Below are positions 52,350 through 64,000 of a stretch of 64,000 bases of DNA, piece by piece; the first letter of the stretch is position 1; every line of letters begins with the position of its first letter. Both the position numbers and the translations under genes were made by a program. The DNA is from Eriocheir sinensis (Eukaryota > Arthropoda > Malacostraca > Decapoda > Varunidae): NCBI RefSeq assembly GCF_024679095.1, contig NC_066509.1, forward strand, positions 22,479,479 through 22,543,478, in the 5' to 3' direction. Below the pieces are notes generated by a model that was not told the DNA's origin, ran no database searches, and saw only the letters and a program-made list of their open reading frames with translations.

Positions 52350-52480
52350 GTAGGGTTGCCAAGGGTGGGAGTTTCCGGTAAAATAAAACATTTCCATGGA
52401 AAGTTTCCGAGAATTTTCAGGGCCCAGAAATTTTGGGAATTTATTGGAATTTTTAAATTTTTCACACGTGTATTTGCCTT
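52350..52480. mobile_element. Possible DNA-transposon end (hAT-like subterminal words)
   Basis: The stretch starts TAGGGTTGCCAAGG and then has many TTTCC, GGAAA and AATTT(T) words (GGAAAGTTTCC, CCAGAAATTTTGGGAATTTA). Such ends and inverted short words are seen in some hAT-like non-autonomous elements. No second end was found, and LINE-A copy 4 lies 130 bp downstream, so this is weak. Confidence 0.3.
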
Positions 52481-52613
52481 ACTAAACAAACCAGTTTTGG
52501 ATAATATAACTGTTAATTAAAAAGTTTTCAAACACGTGATATCCAGACACCTATAGCATTAATGAACAAAGAAAGCCTTCACTTTGTTATATAGAAAGTC
52601 CCTTTTTTATTTA

Positions 52614-54243
52614 TTTATTTTTTTTTTTTTATTTTTTTTTTTTTTTACAGCAAAGGAGACAGTTCAAGGGCACACAAAAAGCAAACATTAATAAAAAAAA
52701 GCCCGCAACTCACTGCTCCTAAAAAGAAAGAGGTGGCCGAAAGATAGGTCAGTTTCGGGAGGAGAGGTGTCCTGATACCCTCCTCTTGAAAGAGTTTAAG
52801 TCGTAGGCAGGAGGAAATACAGATGAAGGAAGAGTGTTCCAGAGTTTACCAGCGTGAGGGATGAAAGAGTGAAGATGCTGGTTAACTCTTGCATAAGGGG
52901 TTTGTACAGTATAGGGATGAGCATGAGTAGAAAGTCGAGTGCAGCGGGGCCGGGAGGGGGAGGCATGCAGTTAGCAAGTTCAGAAGAGCAGTCAGCGTGG
53001 AAATATCGATAGAAGATAGAAAGAGAGGCAACATTGCGGCGGAATTTAAGAGGTAGAAGACTATCAGTATGAGGAGGAGAGCTGAAGACGAAGAGCCTTA
53101 GCCTCCACTCTGTCCAGAAGAGCTGTGTGAGTGGAGCCCCCCCACACATGAGATGCATACTCCATACGAGGGCGGACAAGGCCCCTGTATATGGACAGCA
53201 ATTGTGCAAGGGAGAAAAACTGGCGGAGACGGTACAGAACGCCCAGCCTCGAGGAAGCTGATTTGGTAAGAGATGAGATATGAAGTTTCCAGTTGAGATT
53301 TTGAGTTAAGGATAGACCGAGAATGTTTAGTGTTGAGGAAGGTGATAGCTGGGTGTTGTCAAAGAATAGGGGATAGTTGTTTGGAAGATTGTGTCGAGTG
53401 GATAGGTGAAGAAACTGTGTTTTTGAGGCGTTGAAGGACACCAGGTTCTTCTTGCCCCAATCGGAAATAATAGTAAGGTCTGAGGCTAAGCGTTCTGCAG
53501 TCTCCAGCCTTGAGTCGTTAAGTTCCTGAAGGGTGGGTCTTCTATTAAAAGAAGTTGAATAATGCAGAGTGGAATCATCGGCGTAGGAATGGATAGGACA
53601 GTTCGTTTTGGAAAGAAGATCATCAATGAACAACAGAAAAAGAGTGGGAGATAGGACAGAACCCTGTGGGACACCACTGTTAATAGATTTAGGGGAAGAA
53701 CAGTGACCGTCTACCACGGTAAAAATAGAACGGTCAGAAAGGAAACTGGAGATAAAGGTACAGAGAGAAGGATAGAAACCGTAGGAGGGTAGTTTAGAAA
53801 GCAAAGATTTGTGCCAGACCCTATCAAAAGCTTTTGATATGTCCAGCGCAATAGCAAAAGTTTCACCGAAACGGCTAAGAGAGGATGACCAAGAGTCAGT
53901 TAAGAAGGCTAGGAGATCACCAGTTGAACGCCCCTTGTGGAACCCATACTGGCGATCAGATAGAAGGTCAGAAGTGGAAAGGTGCTTTTGAATCTTCCGG
54001 TTAAGGATTGATTCAAAAGCTTTAGATAGACAAGAAAGTAAAGCAATAGGACGGTAGTTTGAGGGATTGGAGCGGTCACCCTTCTTAGGTACAGGCTGTA
54101 TGAAGGCATACTTTCAGCAAGAAGGAAAGGTAGATGTTGACAGGCAGAGGCGAAAGAGTTTGACCAGGCAGGGTGACAGCACGGAGGCACAGATTTTAAG
54201 GACAATAGGAGGCACTCCATCAGGTCCATAAGCCTTCTGAGGA
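52614..54243 (-). mobile_element. LINE-A copy 4, 5'-truncated with poly(A)-type tail
   Basis: The minus strand runs from AATCCTCAGAAGG (54,243) through the reverse transcriptase and C-terminal domain to a 3' untranslated region and a long A-rich tail, visible as T-rich 52,614-52,646. The 3' untranslated sequence matches copy 3, including GGCCACCTCTTT and GAGCAG. I could not find a clear target-site duplication because the left flank is itself T-rich. Confidence 0.9.
52796..54229 (-). pseudogene. LINE-A copy 4 ORF2: reverse transcriptase and C-terminal domain
   Basis: Motifs on the minus strand: DGVPPIVLKS-like start, a TGA near 54,112 at the same codon as in copy 3, NYRPIALLS, LDISKAFDRVWH, SGVPQGSVLSPTLFLLFIDD (53,700-53,640), SYADDSTLHYS, LGLSLTQNLNWKLH and RPRMEYASHVWGG. 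A short insertion-type change near 53,080 shifts the frame before the last 90 codons. The catalytic palm is complete in this copy. Confidence 0.87.
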
Positions 54244-54880
54244 TTTAGTAAGGAAGAATAGATAATTTTCCTGAGTCAAGATGTATGGTAACTTTTTTGT
54301 GGTTTTGTTAAGTTAGGTTAAGTTTAGGGCATCTTCAAACATATAATAGGCGACACCTTATGGCACAACATAACAAAACATGACCTCACTCAGTCAATAA
54401 GCCTGAGCCTTTCTTTCTCTTCATCTCCTCCTATTCCTCCTCCTCCTTTTCCTCTTCCTCCTCCTCCTCTTCTTTGCACCTTTACCTGTACTGATACGTT
54501 CAATAATGGACGAAGAAAAATAGCTTTCAAATCAAGAGCCATTATGGTATTCTTTCCGTTCAGCTCATCACTTTGGACCTTTTTTCAAAACACGCGCCAT
54601 TACGCAGCATAACACAATTTTGTTGAAAAAAAAAAAAAACGTGAAGAATAGTAAACGTCGGTAATGCTCTCGAGGCACAAAACACGCGTTGATCAGATTA
54701 CATTATCATTGTTTTGTAGATATATTTTTTTCTTTTTTTCCCATGCTGTCAGACCCTGGGAGAGAGCGAGCCTTTTAACACACAAGTTCATTTTCGCGTT
54801 CACATAATTTCTGCATTTTATCAGTTTTTTCACGTCACCTTCAATGCAAATTGACTGATGTGTGTGTGTGGGGGGGGTGC

Positions 54881-54885
<5 letters not shown>
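54244..54885. other. Unclassified sequence with short CCT/TCC run
   Basis: A (TCC)n-like stretch is at 54,425-54,475. No gene is seen. The last part (from about 54,800) begins the diverged tandem array described next. Confidence 0.5.

Positions 54886-54911
<26 letters not shown>
54886..54911. repeat. (TG)n microsatellite
   Basis: Short TG run after a G7 tract at 54,869. Confidence 0.9.
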
Positions 54912-54914
<3 letters not shown>

Positions 54915-55830
54915 AGTAACCCCCAATTAGTCTTCTTGTCCCTGGGGTTTAACAATTGCTTTCTGTGTCTTCCTCGCACGCAGGTGTGTCGTGCAGTAAC
55001 ATGTTTGTGAATGGCTCAGTCTATTCGTCATCTATAATGCAAACGTAATGGAAGGAGTCAATCGTAGTAATCTTTTTTCCTTCAGTGAATAGTTTGTGTT
55101 TCTGCTGAACAATATTTTGAGTATTTTTTTAACACGAGGACAAATTTTAATTCAAATGCTTAATCTCTTCTTCACTTTTCTACACTAGCGAGACTGATGT
55201 GTATATTAACCGTATTTTTTTTCTCTCCTTAGAGTTATAAAATATGCTGTTGTTGATCAATATTTTAAGTGTCTTTATTTTTAGTGATGTTTTCCAATAA
55301 CACAGTTTACCTTCTCCATAATCTACGAGTCATCTTTCATGGAATCTTTACTACGTGCGTGTGTTTGCCAACCGCTCACATTCTTTCCTCCCTGTCAGCT
55401 GTGCTTTTGTTTATCTACAGTTAGAGTGTCGATGCATAATAATTTCGTTACATCTTCAGGTGTCATAACAGTTCTAATACTGATTAATCACCTCGTCACC
55501 TTTCATGCAAACTATTATTGTTTATATTTATTTATCTGCGTGTGTGAATCAATTATACTTTTCTTTATATATAGTTGGCGTATCATTATTTTTTTCTATT
55601 TTGAGTACATTTTCAATTAACAATTCTGCCGCTGAATAATATCTTCATCCTCTTAATGCAAACTTTACTGCTGTTTATTTCAACCGCGAATATATTTATC
55701 CACGTGTACATGTAAAATGTACTGTTGTTGATCTATATTTAGAGTCGCATTTTTTACGTTGAAGTATATTGTCCAGCAACATAATTCTGGCGCTGCGTGA
55801 TCTGTTTGTCGCCTTCCGTGCAAACACCGT

Positions 55831-55978
<148 letters not shown>

Positions 55979-56628
55979 GCAGACCGCAGACACTTTCATC
56001 CCCTGCTGGTTATTTATCATGATCTCGATGGCTTATGTTTAGTGTGTGTTTTGTTTTACGTATGTAAGTACATTTTCCAGGTAATTAAGTTATCTTTTGC
56101 TTCATCTTTTCGTCGTCTTTCATGCAATTTAGTGTTTCATGAAATTTAGTGTTCCAAAACCATTTACAATCCTTTCCCTTGCGCTAATTAACTTAGTAAA
56201 TGTTTGTTTACTTTATATAATTAATTTGTGTACGAATATATTTTCACGCAACCTCATTTCTGCATCGCTTAATCTACTCATCTTTTCTGGAAACGTAGTT
56301 TCGTGTGTGTAGAAAGCAGTTACAATTGTTATCTATTTCTTTCCGACTTTATTAATGATGTAACTTTATTTCGTTTATATGTATATTATTTCGCAACTCC
56401 ATACAAACCCAGTAACTTTATTTCGGATTTCGTTTAATTTATTTTTTCCTCTGTTATTCAAACGTAATATCGCGTGTGTCCAGTGCAATTATTCTCTCTC
56501 CTGGTCTGTATTATTTCTGCAAGTGTTCGTCAATCTTTGTGGAGTGCATTCAAACAGAGATAATTTTTTCCAGCAACACAACTTATGCATCTGCTTAATC
56601 TATTCGTCGTCTGTTATGCAAACGTGTC

Positions 56629-56665
56629 TTATTATTATTATTATAATTATAATTATAATTATAAT

Positions 56666-56704
<39 letters not shown>

Positions 56705-56754
56705 TATTATTATTATTATTATTATTGTTATTGTTATTGTTATTGTTATTATTA

Positions 56755-56837
<83 letters not shown>

Positions 56838-56840
56838 GTG
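56629..56840. repeat. (ATT)n/(TAA)n compound microsatellite
   Basis: ATT, ATA and TAA trinucleotides with a switch of strand phase near 56,670-56,705. Poly-Ile, poly-Tyr and poly-Leu frames are artefacts. Confidence 0.95.
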
Positions 56841-57229
56841 GTTGTTGTTTTATTGTCGTTTATATTATTACTATTATTTTTTTATTATTATTATTTATTG
56901 GTATTTTTATCATTTTACAATCACATATTGTTTTCCCGTATGTATTAAGACAGTAAATGTCTACCTTACGTTATTTGTATCATTCATAGTCAATTTCAGT
57001 CATGATCGACACGCCCCGCGCTGCTTAACCAATTCATCTTCCAGGCAAATGCAATTCATGTGTTTCAACTGCAATTATTTTTTTATCTTGCGTGCAATAA
57101 TCCGGTAAATATCGATCTATATTTCATGTTTCAGTTTTTCTGGACATTAATGAAACTGCCTGCAGCATACACGCCATTGATTAGTCCATTACACCTTTCC
57201 ACCCACTACTTTCCTCTCTAACCTTTTCA

Positions 57230-57625
57230 TATGTGTCCCATCAGGCGCGCTCACTGATTCCTCCTCCTTTTCCTCTCCTTACCCTTCTTCCTTTTCCTTT
57301 CCTTCTTTTTCCTCTTCCTCCTATTCCGTCTCCTCTTCCTATACCTCAATGGCCCCTTTCTATTCCCCCATTTCTTTTCTTTTCTGTCCTCGTTTTCCTT
57401 CCATTCCCTCCCCTGTTCCTGTACCTTACTGTCTTCCGATTCCTCCCGCTCGTCTCCTTCATTTCTCTCTATTGCTTTCTACCCATCCTTTTCCTGCTTC
57501 ATTTTCTCTTTCTCACATCTCCTTTCCTCTCTCTCTTCCTCTTCCTCTTCCTTTACCTTCCTGCTCCCTCCTTCCTCTTTCCACTTTACCTAGATATTCG
57601 TCCATGCCTCCTTTCTCTCCCTCCT
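57230..57625. other. Pyrimidine-rich stretch
   Basis: CTTCC- and TTTTCC-rich plus strand, no coding or repeat structure beyond composition. Confidence 0.7.
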
Positions 57626-57960
57626 GCCATTGGCACCCAGTAAGTCCAGGTGACATTCGACTATTAATTAAAGAAAGGTGCACCAGCTGTTCCACCTGCA
57701 CTAATAACCTGCAGATCAACTCTCATTAACGCTAAATTAACTCATCCTTTACACCTTTACCTCTACGCTGCCCCCACCCCTCCCTCCCCCTCCTATCCGT
57801 ATCCACTAGGTCCAGGTGATGTTAGGTTATTAAAAAGGTGAGCCGGCCCTTCACCTGTCCAAGCACCTGCCCGTCACGTTACACCTGGTCATTAGGAGTC
57901 ACGAGTGGGCAGGAGTTGAAAGATCTAATGATGATGACGACGTGATAGGGATTTGTATGT
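57626..57960. other. CACCTG/CAGGTG-rich stretch
   Basis: CAGGTG or CACCTG occurs at about 57,648, 57,690, 57,814, 57,856, 57,867 and 57,883, and GTCCAGGTGA with ATTAxxxAAAGGTG recurs twice about 165 bp apart, which suggests an old duplication. Two more sites lie at 58,342 and 58,386. Confidence 0.5.
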
Positions 57961-58275
57961 CTTGCTACGTCGGTTTCTCTCTGTGTCTCTCTCTAGCTCT
58001 GTCTCTGGCTTTATTTTCCTCTCCCTCCTCTTCCTCCTATCTCTTCTGTTTCTTCTCCCCGTTTCCTTTCTTCTATTTCTACTCACCTTCTTTCGTCCTC
58101 CTCCTCCGTTTCAATTTCTTCACCCTTTATTTCCTCCTCCTCTTTCTCCACGTTATGTTCCTCCTCCTTTCTTTACACACGTTCCTCTTCCTTCGCTTCC
58201 CCTCCTCCTTTTTCTCAGTCTCCCCTTGATTCTATTCCGCTCCACTCCTCCTCCTCCTCCTCCTCCCCCTCCTCT
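57961..58275. other. Pyrimidine-rich stretch with (TCC)n end
   Basis: CTTCCTCC-rich, ending in (CTC)n at about 58,240-58,273. Confidence 0.75.
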
Positions 58276-58384
58276 TGATCATCAGTATGGGATATCAGAG
58301 CGTATTAATTGCTGGACGCGCTAAGAGTCGTGTATTCTCAGCACACCTGGTCATGATTACCTGCCGGAGAGTGAATTAGGTCCG

Positions 58385-58760
58385 ACCAGGTGAGGTGGAT
58401 AATGGGGGGTGAGGGGAGGAGAGGGAGGAGAGGGGGGATGAGGGGGAATTGTGAGGGGTGGGAGGAGGAACTAATGATGAGAAAGGTGAATGGGAGGTAA
58501 GAGGAATAGGGGGAGGTGAGGAGACAATGGCAAGCAGGGAGATGAGAGTGGGAGGAGTAGGGGTGAGGGGAAGGAGAGGTAGGGGAGCGGGGTGAGGGGT
58601 GTGGAGAGGGGATATCAGGAAGGGTGGGGTGAGGGGAGTGGAGAGAGGGATATCAGGAAGGGAGGGGAGAGGGAGGGAACTAATGAGTGAATGAAAAAAA
58701 ATGGACAAGGAAAGTTGAGGAAAGAAGGAAATAGTGAAAAGGAAGAAAGAAAAAGTTACA
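58385..58760. other. Purine-rich stretch
   Basis: GGGAGG- and GGTGAGGGG-rich. The words GGGGTGAGGGGAG and GAGAGGGATATCAGGAAGGG repeat near 58,600-58,660. No gene is seen. Confidence 0.7.
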
Positions 58761-59010
58761 CACACGGGATAGTTTTTCTTCATGTGTAGGATAAGTTATG
58801 AATGGTTAATATACACGAGGAGGCCTTTTTTATAACGACCGTATTAAACATAAATAGCAAACGTACACAAGGGATTTTTTATCAAAACGATCTTGTACGT
58901 TAAGAATAGTTAATGCACACGAGATTCTTTACTAAAACGGTTGATTAAGTTAATAGTAAATCCACACAAGGTGTTTATTCTATAACGATTTCGGGTTCTA
59001 ACTAATATAT
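58759..59010. repeat. Diverged ~50-bp tandem array
   Basis: ACACGAGG/ACACAAGG words lie at 58,759, 58,813, 58,865, 58,917 and 58,964, each followed by a T-rich block and then (A)AAACG or TATAACGA. Periods are 47-54 bp. Confidence 0.7.
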
Positions 59011-60380
59011 GTACTTTTTTTTCCTAGCAGATAAATGGCGACCATGCATATCACGTTTTAATTAACATCTGAAAGTACGGTAACTCACGCAATTTACTGT
59101 GAAGAGATTAGTCAGATTAGGAAATAGGAATGATTGTAGTTAATGTGAAAATTTGACATAATATACTTCATCTTTTTCTAGGAGCCAAAAGTTAAATATG
59201 CTTATGACGTTTTCATTAACATTTATATTTTTGATTTCGAATGTGACGATAGATAAAAGTTTTAGTAACGAAGAATAAATGAGGTTAAAGAGATAAAAGA
59301 TAAGGTGGCAACACATGAGGTCAAAAGAAATTGATCTGTTAACTGCACCAAAATGCATTTGTTGCACAGATGTTATTATTGCGTCTCCAGAAACGAGTCA
59401 CCTTTTCCTCATCATTATCACGGTGCGACAGGTTTGCTTTTAGAGCAAAGACACGATACTGTTGTCTTCCTCTTATATCATCCGAAATACTTACTTTTGC
59501 AGACTTCTTTCGACCATTGCTGCAAAACCCTTTTCTTCTTTCACTCACAACCTTCGAAGAAACATTGTATTTTGACCCGTACCTCTTCATATAAATATAA
59601 AATAAGAAGAAAAAATACTAACTAAAAACACAATCGGATGTTCTTTTCCCACATCGTTTTTTTTTTTTTTAATATATACATTTACGTACGTACACTACAA
59701 ACCTACATATAATATTTACAAGAGAGAGGATCTAGGTTATAAGAAGTGTTCTCGGAAAACCTCCACAGTAAACTTCTTAGCGCCGATTCTCTTCCTCCTT
59801 GACTCGCGACGCTCACTGTACGGCAGGGATGAACGGCCCTGGCGGTGGCTTGGTTCTGTGCCGGGAAGGCGGGTATGAGGAGATATGGTTTGTTTGCTGT
59901 CTTCAGCGCACTGTCTACTCCCCACTATACTTGTGTTACTTACAGGTTTACTCTAACTGCTTGTTTATTTGTTTTTAATATCTACTTTCTTTACCATTTA
60001 CTTTATTTACAGATCTACTTGTCTGCGTTCATTATTTACTATACTCGTATTTATTCATTCAGATGTTTTCTTTCGTTCGCTACGTATGAATTTCTTAATG
60101 GACATGTTCAGCTATATATTTACTTATTTATTTACTTATTACTGTATTTATGTTCTCTCCATTTACTTAACTACTTTTTCTAACACAGTCCACACTCATT
60201 TGTACGGTAAGAAGGGAAAAGAGGCACCGTGGAATTCATTTTTATTTGGGTTGAATTTTCAAAGCTTACGTCCCAATTAGAATATTTGTGATACACCGAC
60301 GTACTTAATCACTCCCGCAACTCTTGGTCTGCACGCGTTAACCAATAATGATTCTGGAACTGATGACCGATTGAATGCGA
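59011..60380. other. Unclassified AT-rich sequence
   Basis: No convincing gene, repeat or mobile element. The short open frames have no recognisable features. Confidence 0.5.
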
Positions 60381-60387
60381 GTCTATC

Positions 60388-60431
60388 CACACTGACTGAA
60401 AGTAAGAACTTAAGCTTGATTTGGTCGTGCC

Positions 60432-60472
<41 letters not shown>

Positions 60473-60765
60473 CCCAGATAGTTTAGTTAGATGACCTCAG
60501 GTGCCCCGTACCCCCTTAAACTTTACCAATACGCTGAAGTTAAGAGCCAACGGAAGAAATAATCGACCGAGAAAAAACATACATCTATCAAGTGTCATTC
60601 TTTATCTTTACCAATAAACTGAAGGTAAGAAACAAAGAGATAAAAAGAAAAAAGAAAAAAAAACAATATAGAACACATGTTTATAAGACAGTTATCACCA
60701 CCAAACATCTTTACACAAGTGTATCATTCTTAAGCCTTACCAATATACTGAAGCTTAGAGTCAGA
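60388..60765. repeat. Diverged tandem units with CCAATAxACTGAAGxTAAGA, plus (TG)n
   Basis: Words of the type TTACCAATA(C/A/T)(G/A)CTGAAG recur at about 60,523, 60,607 and 60,740, and a relative (CTGACTGAAAGTAAGAAC) lies at 60,391. Spacing is 84-133 bp. A (TG)n run is at 60,433-60,470. Confidence 0.6.
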
Positions 60766-61209
60766 GAATGCAAAAAAAAAAAAAAAAAAAGAAAGAAAGA
60801 AAACGAGAGAAAATGGATACTCGTACTGTTGTCGTATCCCACCGACACAAATCTTTCCTGCCAACACCTTTACCGGCCCGTCAAAATAGTGCATTACAAA
60901 GCCATTCTATCTTCCCTTTCTATTCTACTCTATTCTAGGCTGTTACATTTTCCCTTCCCTATTGGTGGTGTTTGTGGTGGCGGCGGGGTGCGGGGCGGAA
61001 AATCTCTCGACAACCGATTCTCGTGATGGACTGACCAGCTAAAGTTTCTCCCGTTTTCTCTCGACGCACAAAAAATGGGTCACGGGGTTTGCCGAAGGGG
61101 GAACGCATCTAAACTTCAGGCTACGGTTATTCTGGTGTATTTTTCGGCTTTACTTTTTTGAACCCTTGTGAAGGATCGCTTTGGACCTCAGAAAATCCAT
61201 TTGATGAGT
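60766..61209. other. Unclassified sequence with A-runs
   Basis: Poly(A) stretches near 60,770-60,790 are not preceded by a recognisable retroelement. Nothing else is seen. Confidence 0.5.
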
Positions 61210-61985
61210 TTGTTGTGTTAGAGTATTAGAGGGAAGGGGAGGGGAGGGTAAGGGGACGAAAGTGGTGAGAGAACAGGAGGAGGAGGGAGGGGAGATTACG
61301 ATGGTGAAGGAGGTAAGAGGGAAGAGAAAAAATGGACAGAAGAAAGGGATGGGGAGGGGGGGGGGGGAAATTGATGGTTGGGTTAAGTGGTAGGTGAGAG
61401 AAAGCAAGGGGAAGGAATGGGGGGTAAGAAGGAAGGGGGAGAAGAAAGGGGGGTGGTGGAGGTACGAGGGAGTAAAGAAGAGGAGAAGGAAGGGAAGGGA
61501 AGGGGGGTTAACTGATGGCTGGGGTTAGTGGTGAGGGTTAGTGAAGGGATGGAATGGGGTTAAGAAGGAAGGGAGGAGAAGAAAGAGGACGGAGGAGGTA
61601 ATAGAGGGAAATGAAGAGGGAAAAGGAGGAGAGGGGAAGGGGACTGAGGTTAATGGTGGGTGCGGGAAAGTAAGGGGAGGGAAGGGGAGGTAGGAAGTAG
61701 GGGAGAGAATAAGAAGAAGGGAGCAAGTTGAGGGCGGAGGTAAGGTAATGGAGGGAAGGGGGTAAACTGATGGCTGAGGTTAGGTAGGTGAAGGTGTGGA
61801 AGGAATGGGTGAGGTAAGGAATGGAAGGAATAAGTGAGTAAGGGGAAGGAATAGGGGCTAAGAAGGAAGGGAGGAGAAGAAAGGGGGGATTGGGTGAGGG
61901 AGAGTGATGAAGGAAGGCGATTTGGGGGAGAAATGAGAGAGTACTGGGGGTGGTGGCGGGCAGGAGGGGCGGGCAGGGGGGAGTG
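61210..61985. other. Purine-rich stretch (GGGAAGG words)
   Basis: Strongly purine-rich plus strand with repeating AAGGAAGGGAGGAGAAGAAA and TTAACTGATGGCTG(G/A)GGTTA words at about 61,507, 61,650 and 61,763, so a decayed tandem unit of 110-145 bp is likely. Confidence 0.6.
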
Positions 61986-62570
61986 GCCAGTTACGGTATG
62001 AACGAAATAAGTCTTTGAAGAATATATGTATAAAATGGAGAGGGAAAACAACAAAGACAACACAAAGGAAAAATTAAAGTATAAGGATGGTGTCAGGGTG
62101 ATGGGGATAAAAAGTAAATAAAATAAATCTTCAAAAACTGGTCAACAAATGTAAAACAAGACGAGAGCTTTGAGATAAAATGAAATAGATTATAAAGAAT
62201 TGCTAAGTACTAAATGCGTTAGCAGGTAACAAAAGGGCAGGTAGGTAAGGGAAGATTAACGTAAATGAAATAGATCTTTAAGCGGTTAAGCAGAGGGAAG
62301 AGGCAAAAACATCATGAAGAGACGAGAGGAACTAAATAAAAAAAAAATAATTAGGGATTAGAGAGAAATACAGAAAATCGAAATAATTAATCTTCAAAAT
62401 CTTTAGAAAATAGATATATAAAAAAAAAATAATACGACAAAAAAAATAAGGAAAAAGAACTCAAGATAGAGAAAATAGCAGGTGAGAAGGTTAGGCAGCG
62501 GTGCAGATGACGGGGAAAAGAGGAGTTAAGAAAGTTGGCCCAGCAAGACCAACGGAGAGACAGAAAGAAA
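61986..62570. other. A-rich sequence without recognised features
   Basis: A-rich. Words such as AAATAGATCTT recur near 62,130, 62,270 and 62,390, hinting at an old tandem unit. Confidence 0.45.
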
Positions 62571-63470
62571 GTTAAAAAATATTAAGAAGAAAAAACGTAC
62601 AGGAATGCTGAAAATGAAGCCTGACAGGAGGGTGCGATAGAAGCAGAAGAATGCGGGAGATGGAACAGGGAGAGAAAGGCCGAGTGGATGTGAATGTGGA
62701 GGAAAGGAGAAAGAGGAAAAAGGTGGGGGGGCACAGTGTGAATATAGAAGAAAGAAAAAAAGAGAAAAGGAAAAACGTGGATGTGAATGTGAAAGAATAG
62801 AAAAACAACAAACAACGAGGGTAAGAGAGTGGGTGTGAATGTAGAAGAAAGAGGAAGAAGTCGGGATAGTGGGCGAGAAAAAGGAAAGACAAAGAGAATA
62901 AGAAGAGATGGTTGGCTGCGAATGTGGAAGAAAAATGGATGAGAAAGAGTGAATAAAAAATGGAGGAAGAGAGTGGAAGAGTGTATGAAAAAAAGGAAGG
63001 AGAAAGAAGAAGGATGAGTGCTGAATGAAGGAGGAAGAGGAAAGTAAGCAATGTGAAAAAATAAGAAAGAGAAAGACAAAAGAGAATAAAGAAGTATTGA
63101 TTAAAGAGGAAAAGAGAAAATGATGAATATAGCAAAGGAAAGAATGAGGAAAAGGAAAGAAGGAGAGACTGAGTGCAGAAAGAGGATGAAGGAAGAGAAA
63201 GTGATGGACGTGGAAGTGGGAAGAGAAAGGAAGAGGAGGAGGAAGAGGGAAGGCGAGAGTGGAGGTGAAAGGGAGATGAATGGGAGGCTTGATGGGAGGA
63301 GAGTGTGGAAGGCAGGACCGCGGTGGAAGTGGTGGAGATTAAAGGTGGAGGGGAGGGAGAGGGAGGAACAGGAGAGGTGGAGGAGAGTGAAAAACGTAAG
63401 AGGTGGAGGACAGGGGAGGGAAGGACAGGAAAAGTGGTGGCATGTGGGGAGGAAAATATAAACAAACAAA
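62571..63470. other. Purine-rich stretch with diverged 45-80-bp units
   Basis: GTG(G)ATGTGAATGTGGAAGAAAG-type words recur at about 62,684, 62,733, 62,777, 62,830 and 62,912. The long Ser/Phe/Leu-rich frames on the minus strand are compositional. Confidence 0.6.
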
Positions 63471-64000
63471 TATGTAATTAAATAAAAGCTACAACGAACC
63501 AAATTATCAACAGTAGCAGTCTTAGTTTATCTGTCTATTATGTGATTTAGTTGCAAATATTAGGAAGGAAAAGAAAAAAATGAAATGAATACAAAGAAAT
63601 TATAATCGCAGTCGGCACAATAAAATATTTAACTGATGCTTTAATTAGCGTGTTGGAGACAAGGGTGGAGGCGACCTAAATAACAGAAGGTAATGAGACG
63701 GAAGCAAAGTTTATAAGAGGCAGAAAAAAGTTTATTAGCAAAGGATAAAAGTGAGCATAATGTTTTCGTGACGCGTGACAATTTAAAAAATGCTGAAATA
63801 AAATTTCAAAGAGTGATAGAAGTGAATGCAAAAGGTATGGAAGGGAAACGTGCCGGGAATATATTCACAACTTATGTGAACGAATGTTTTCAGTAACGGA
63901 TTTTAATTGCTAAGGAGAGGACATGGTGTCGGCAAATTTGTTAAAAGATTGAAATTAGAGTAAACAAATATACGTGTTGAGTTGCAAAGGCGTCCAGGAG
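63471..64000. other. AT-rich sequence without recognised features
   Basis: No gene, repeat or mobile element that I can support in the last 530 bp. Confidence 0.5.

Noticed and set aside
57233..58324. Pro/Leu/Phe-rich frames as membrane proteins
   Set aside because: Pyrimidine-tract translation; hydrophobicity follows from composition.
62572..63502. Ser/Phe/Leu-rich minus-strand frames of up to 297 codons
   Set aside because: Purine-rich plus strand yields pyrimidine-rich codons on the minus strand; no domain, and units of a decayed repeat are visible.

Overview
This is eukaryotic DNA, most likely from a decapod crustacean and plausibly a crab. I base that on several non-LTR retrotransposon (LINE) families of the CR1-like and Jockey-like kinds, on very long (GA)n, (TC)n, (AC)n and (AT)n microsatellites, and on tRNA-derived SINEs. 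The species call is inference from general knowledge of such genomes. I found no convincing intact host protein gene, no rRNA and no genuine tRNA gene. Most long open frames here are simple repeats read as protein (Ser-Leu, Arg-Glu, Thr-His, Ile-Tyr, Gly-Ser) or retrotransposon fragments. LINE-A to LINE-G and SINE-1/SINE-2 are local labels used in this annotation only.

Region 1 (1-23,548) is a roughly 12.3 kb unit present twice in tandem. In order it holds LINE-A (minus), LINE-B (minus, with an internal inverted duplication), a (GA)n block, LINE-C (plus; a nearly full-length CR1-like element with an esterase-domain ORF1, an endonuclease/reverse-transcriptase ORF2 and a 3' hairpin plus short-repeat tail), (TC)n, a LINE-D 3' fragment (minus), purine-rich DNA and another (GA)n. 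Copy 1 is cut by the window start. Between the copies lie a LINE-G remnant and a tRNA-derived SINE (SINE-1) inserted in LINE-A. The two copies are nearly identical outside the microsatellites, so this is either a recent segmental duplication or an assembly duplication.

Region 2 (23,549-29,300) is a GC-richer LINE-E (plus). A 5'-truncated LINE-A copy with a poly(A) tail splits it, flanked by a 13-bp target-site duplication.

Region 3 (29,300-42,240) is microsatellite-dense and gene-free. It holds a 79-bp tandem repeat with a second dispersed copy, a repeat carrying three nuclear-receptor-type half-sites in DR1 spacing, two more SINE-1 copies, a second SINE family, a diverged ~125-bp tandem array and a G/T-rich minisatellite of about 1.4 kb.

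Region 4 (42,240-52,170) is an older direct duplication (alpha and beta), with LINE-F inserted only in alpha. Between the copies are a 28-bp minisatellite and a 2.6 kb higher-order array of hexamers that is open in several reading frames on both strands. A small GC-rich coding-like island follows the array.

Region 5 (52,170-64,000) holds a possible DNA-transposon end, a fourth LINE-A copy, a very diverged ~160-bp tandem array, a CACCTG-rich stretch, pyrimidine and purine tracts and several decayed tandem repeats. The last ~500 bp show nothing recognisable.

The window reads as a repeat-rich intergenic or heterochromatin-like region in which retrotransposons have nested in one another and local duplication has acted at scales from 2 bp to 12 kb.
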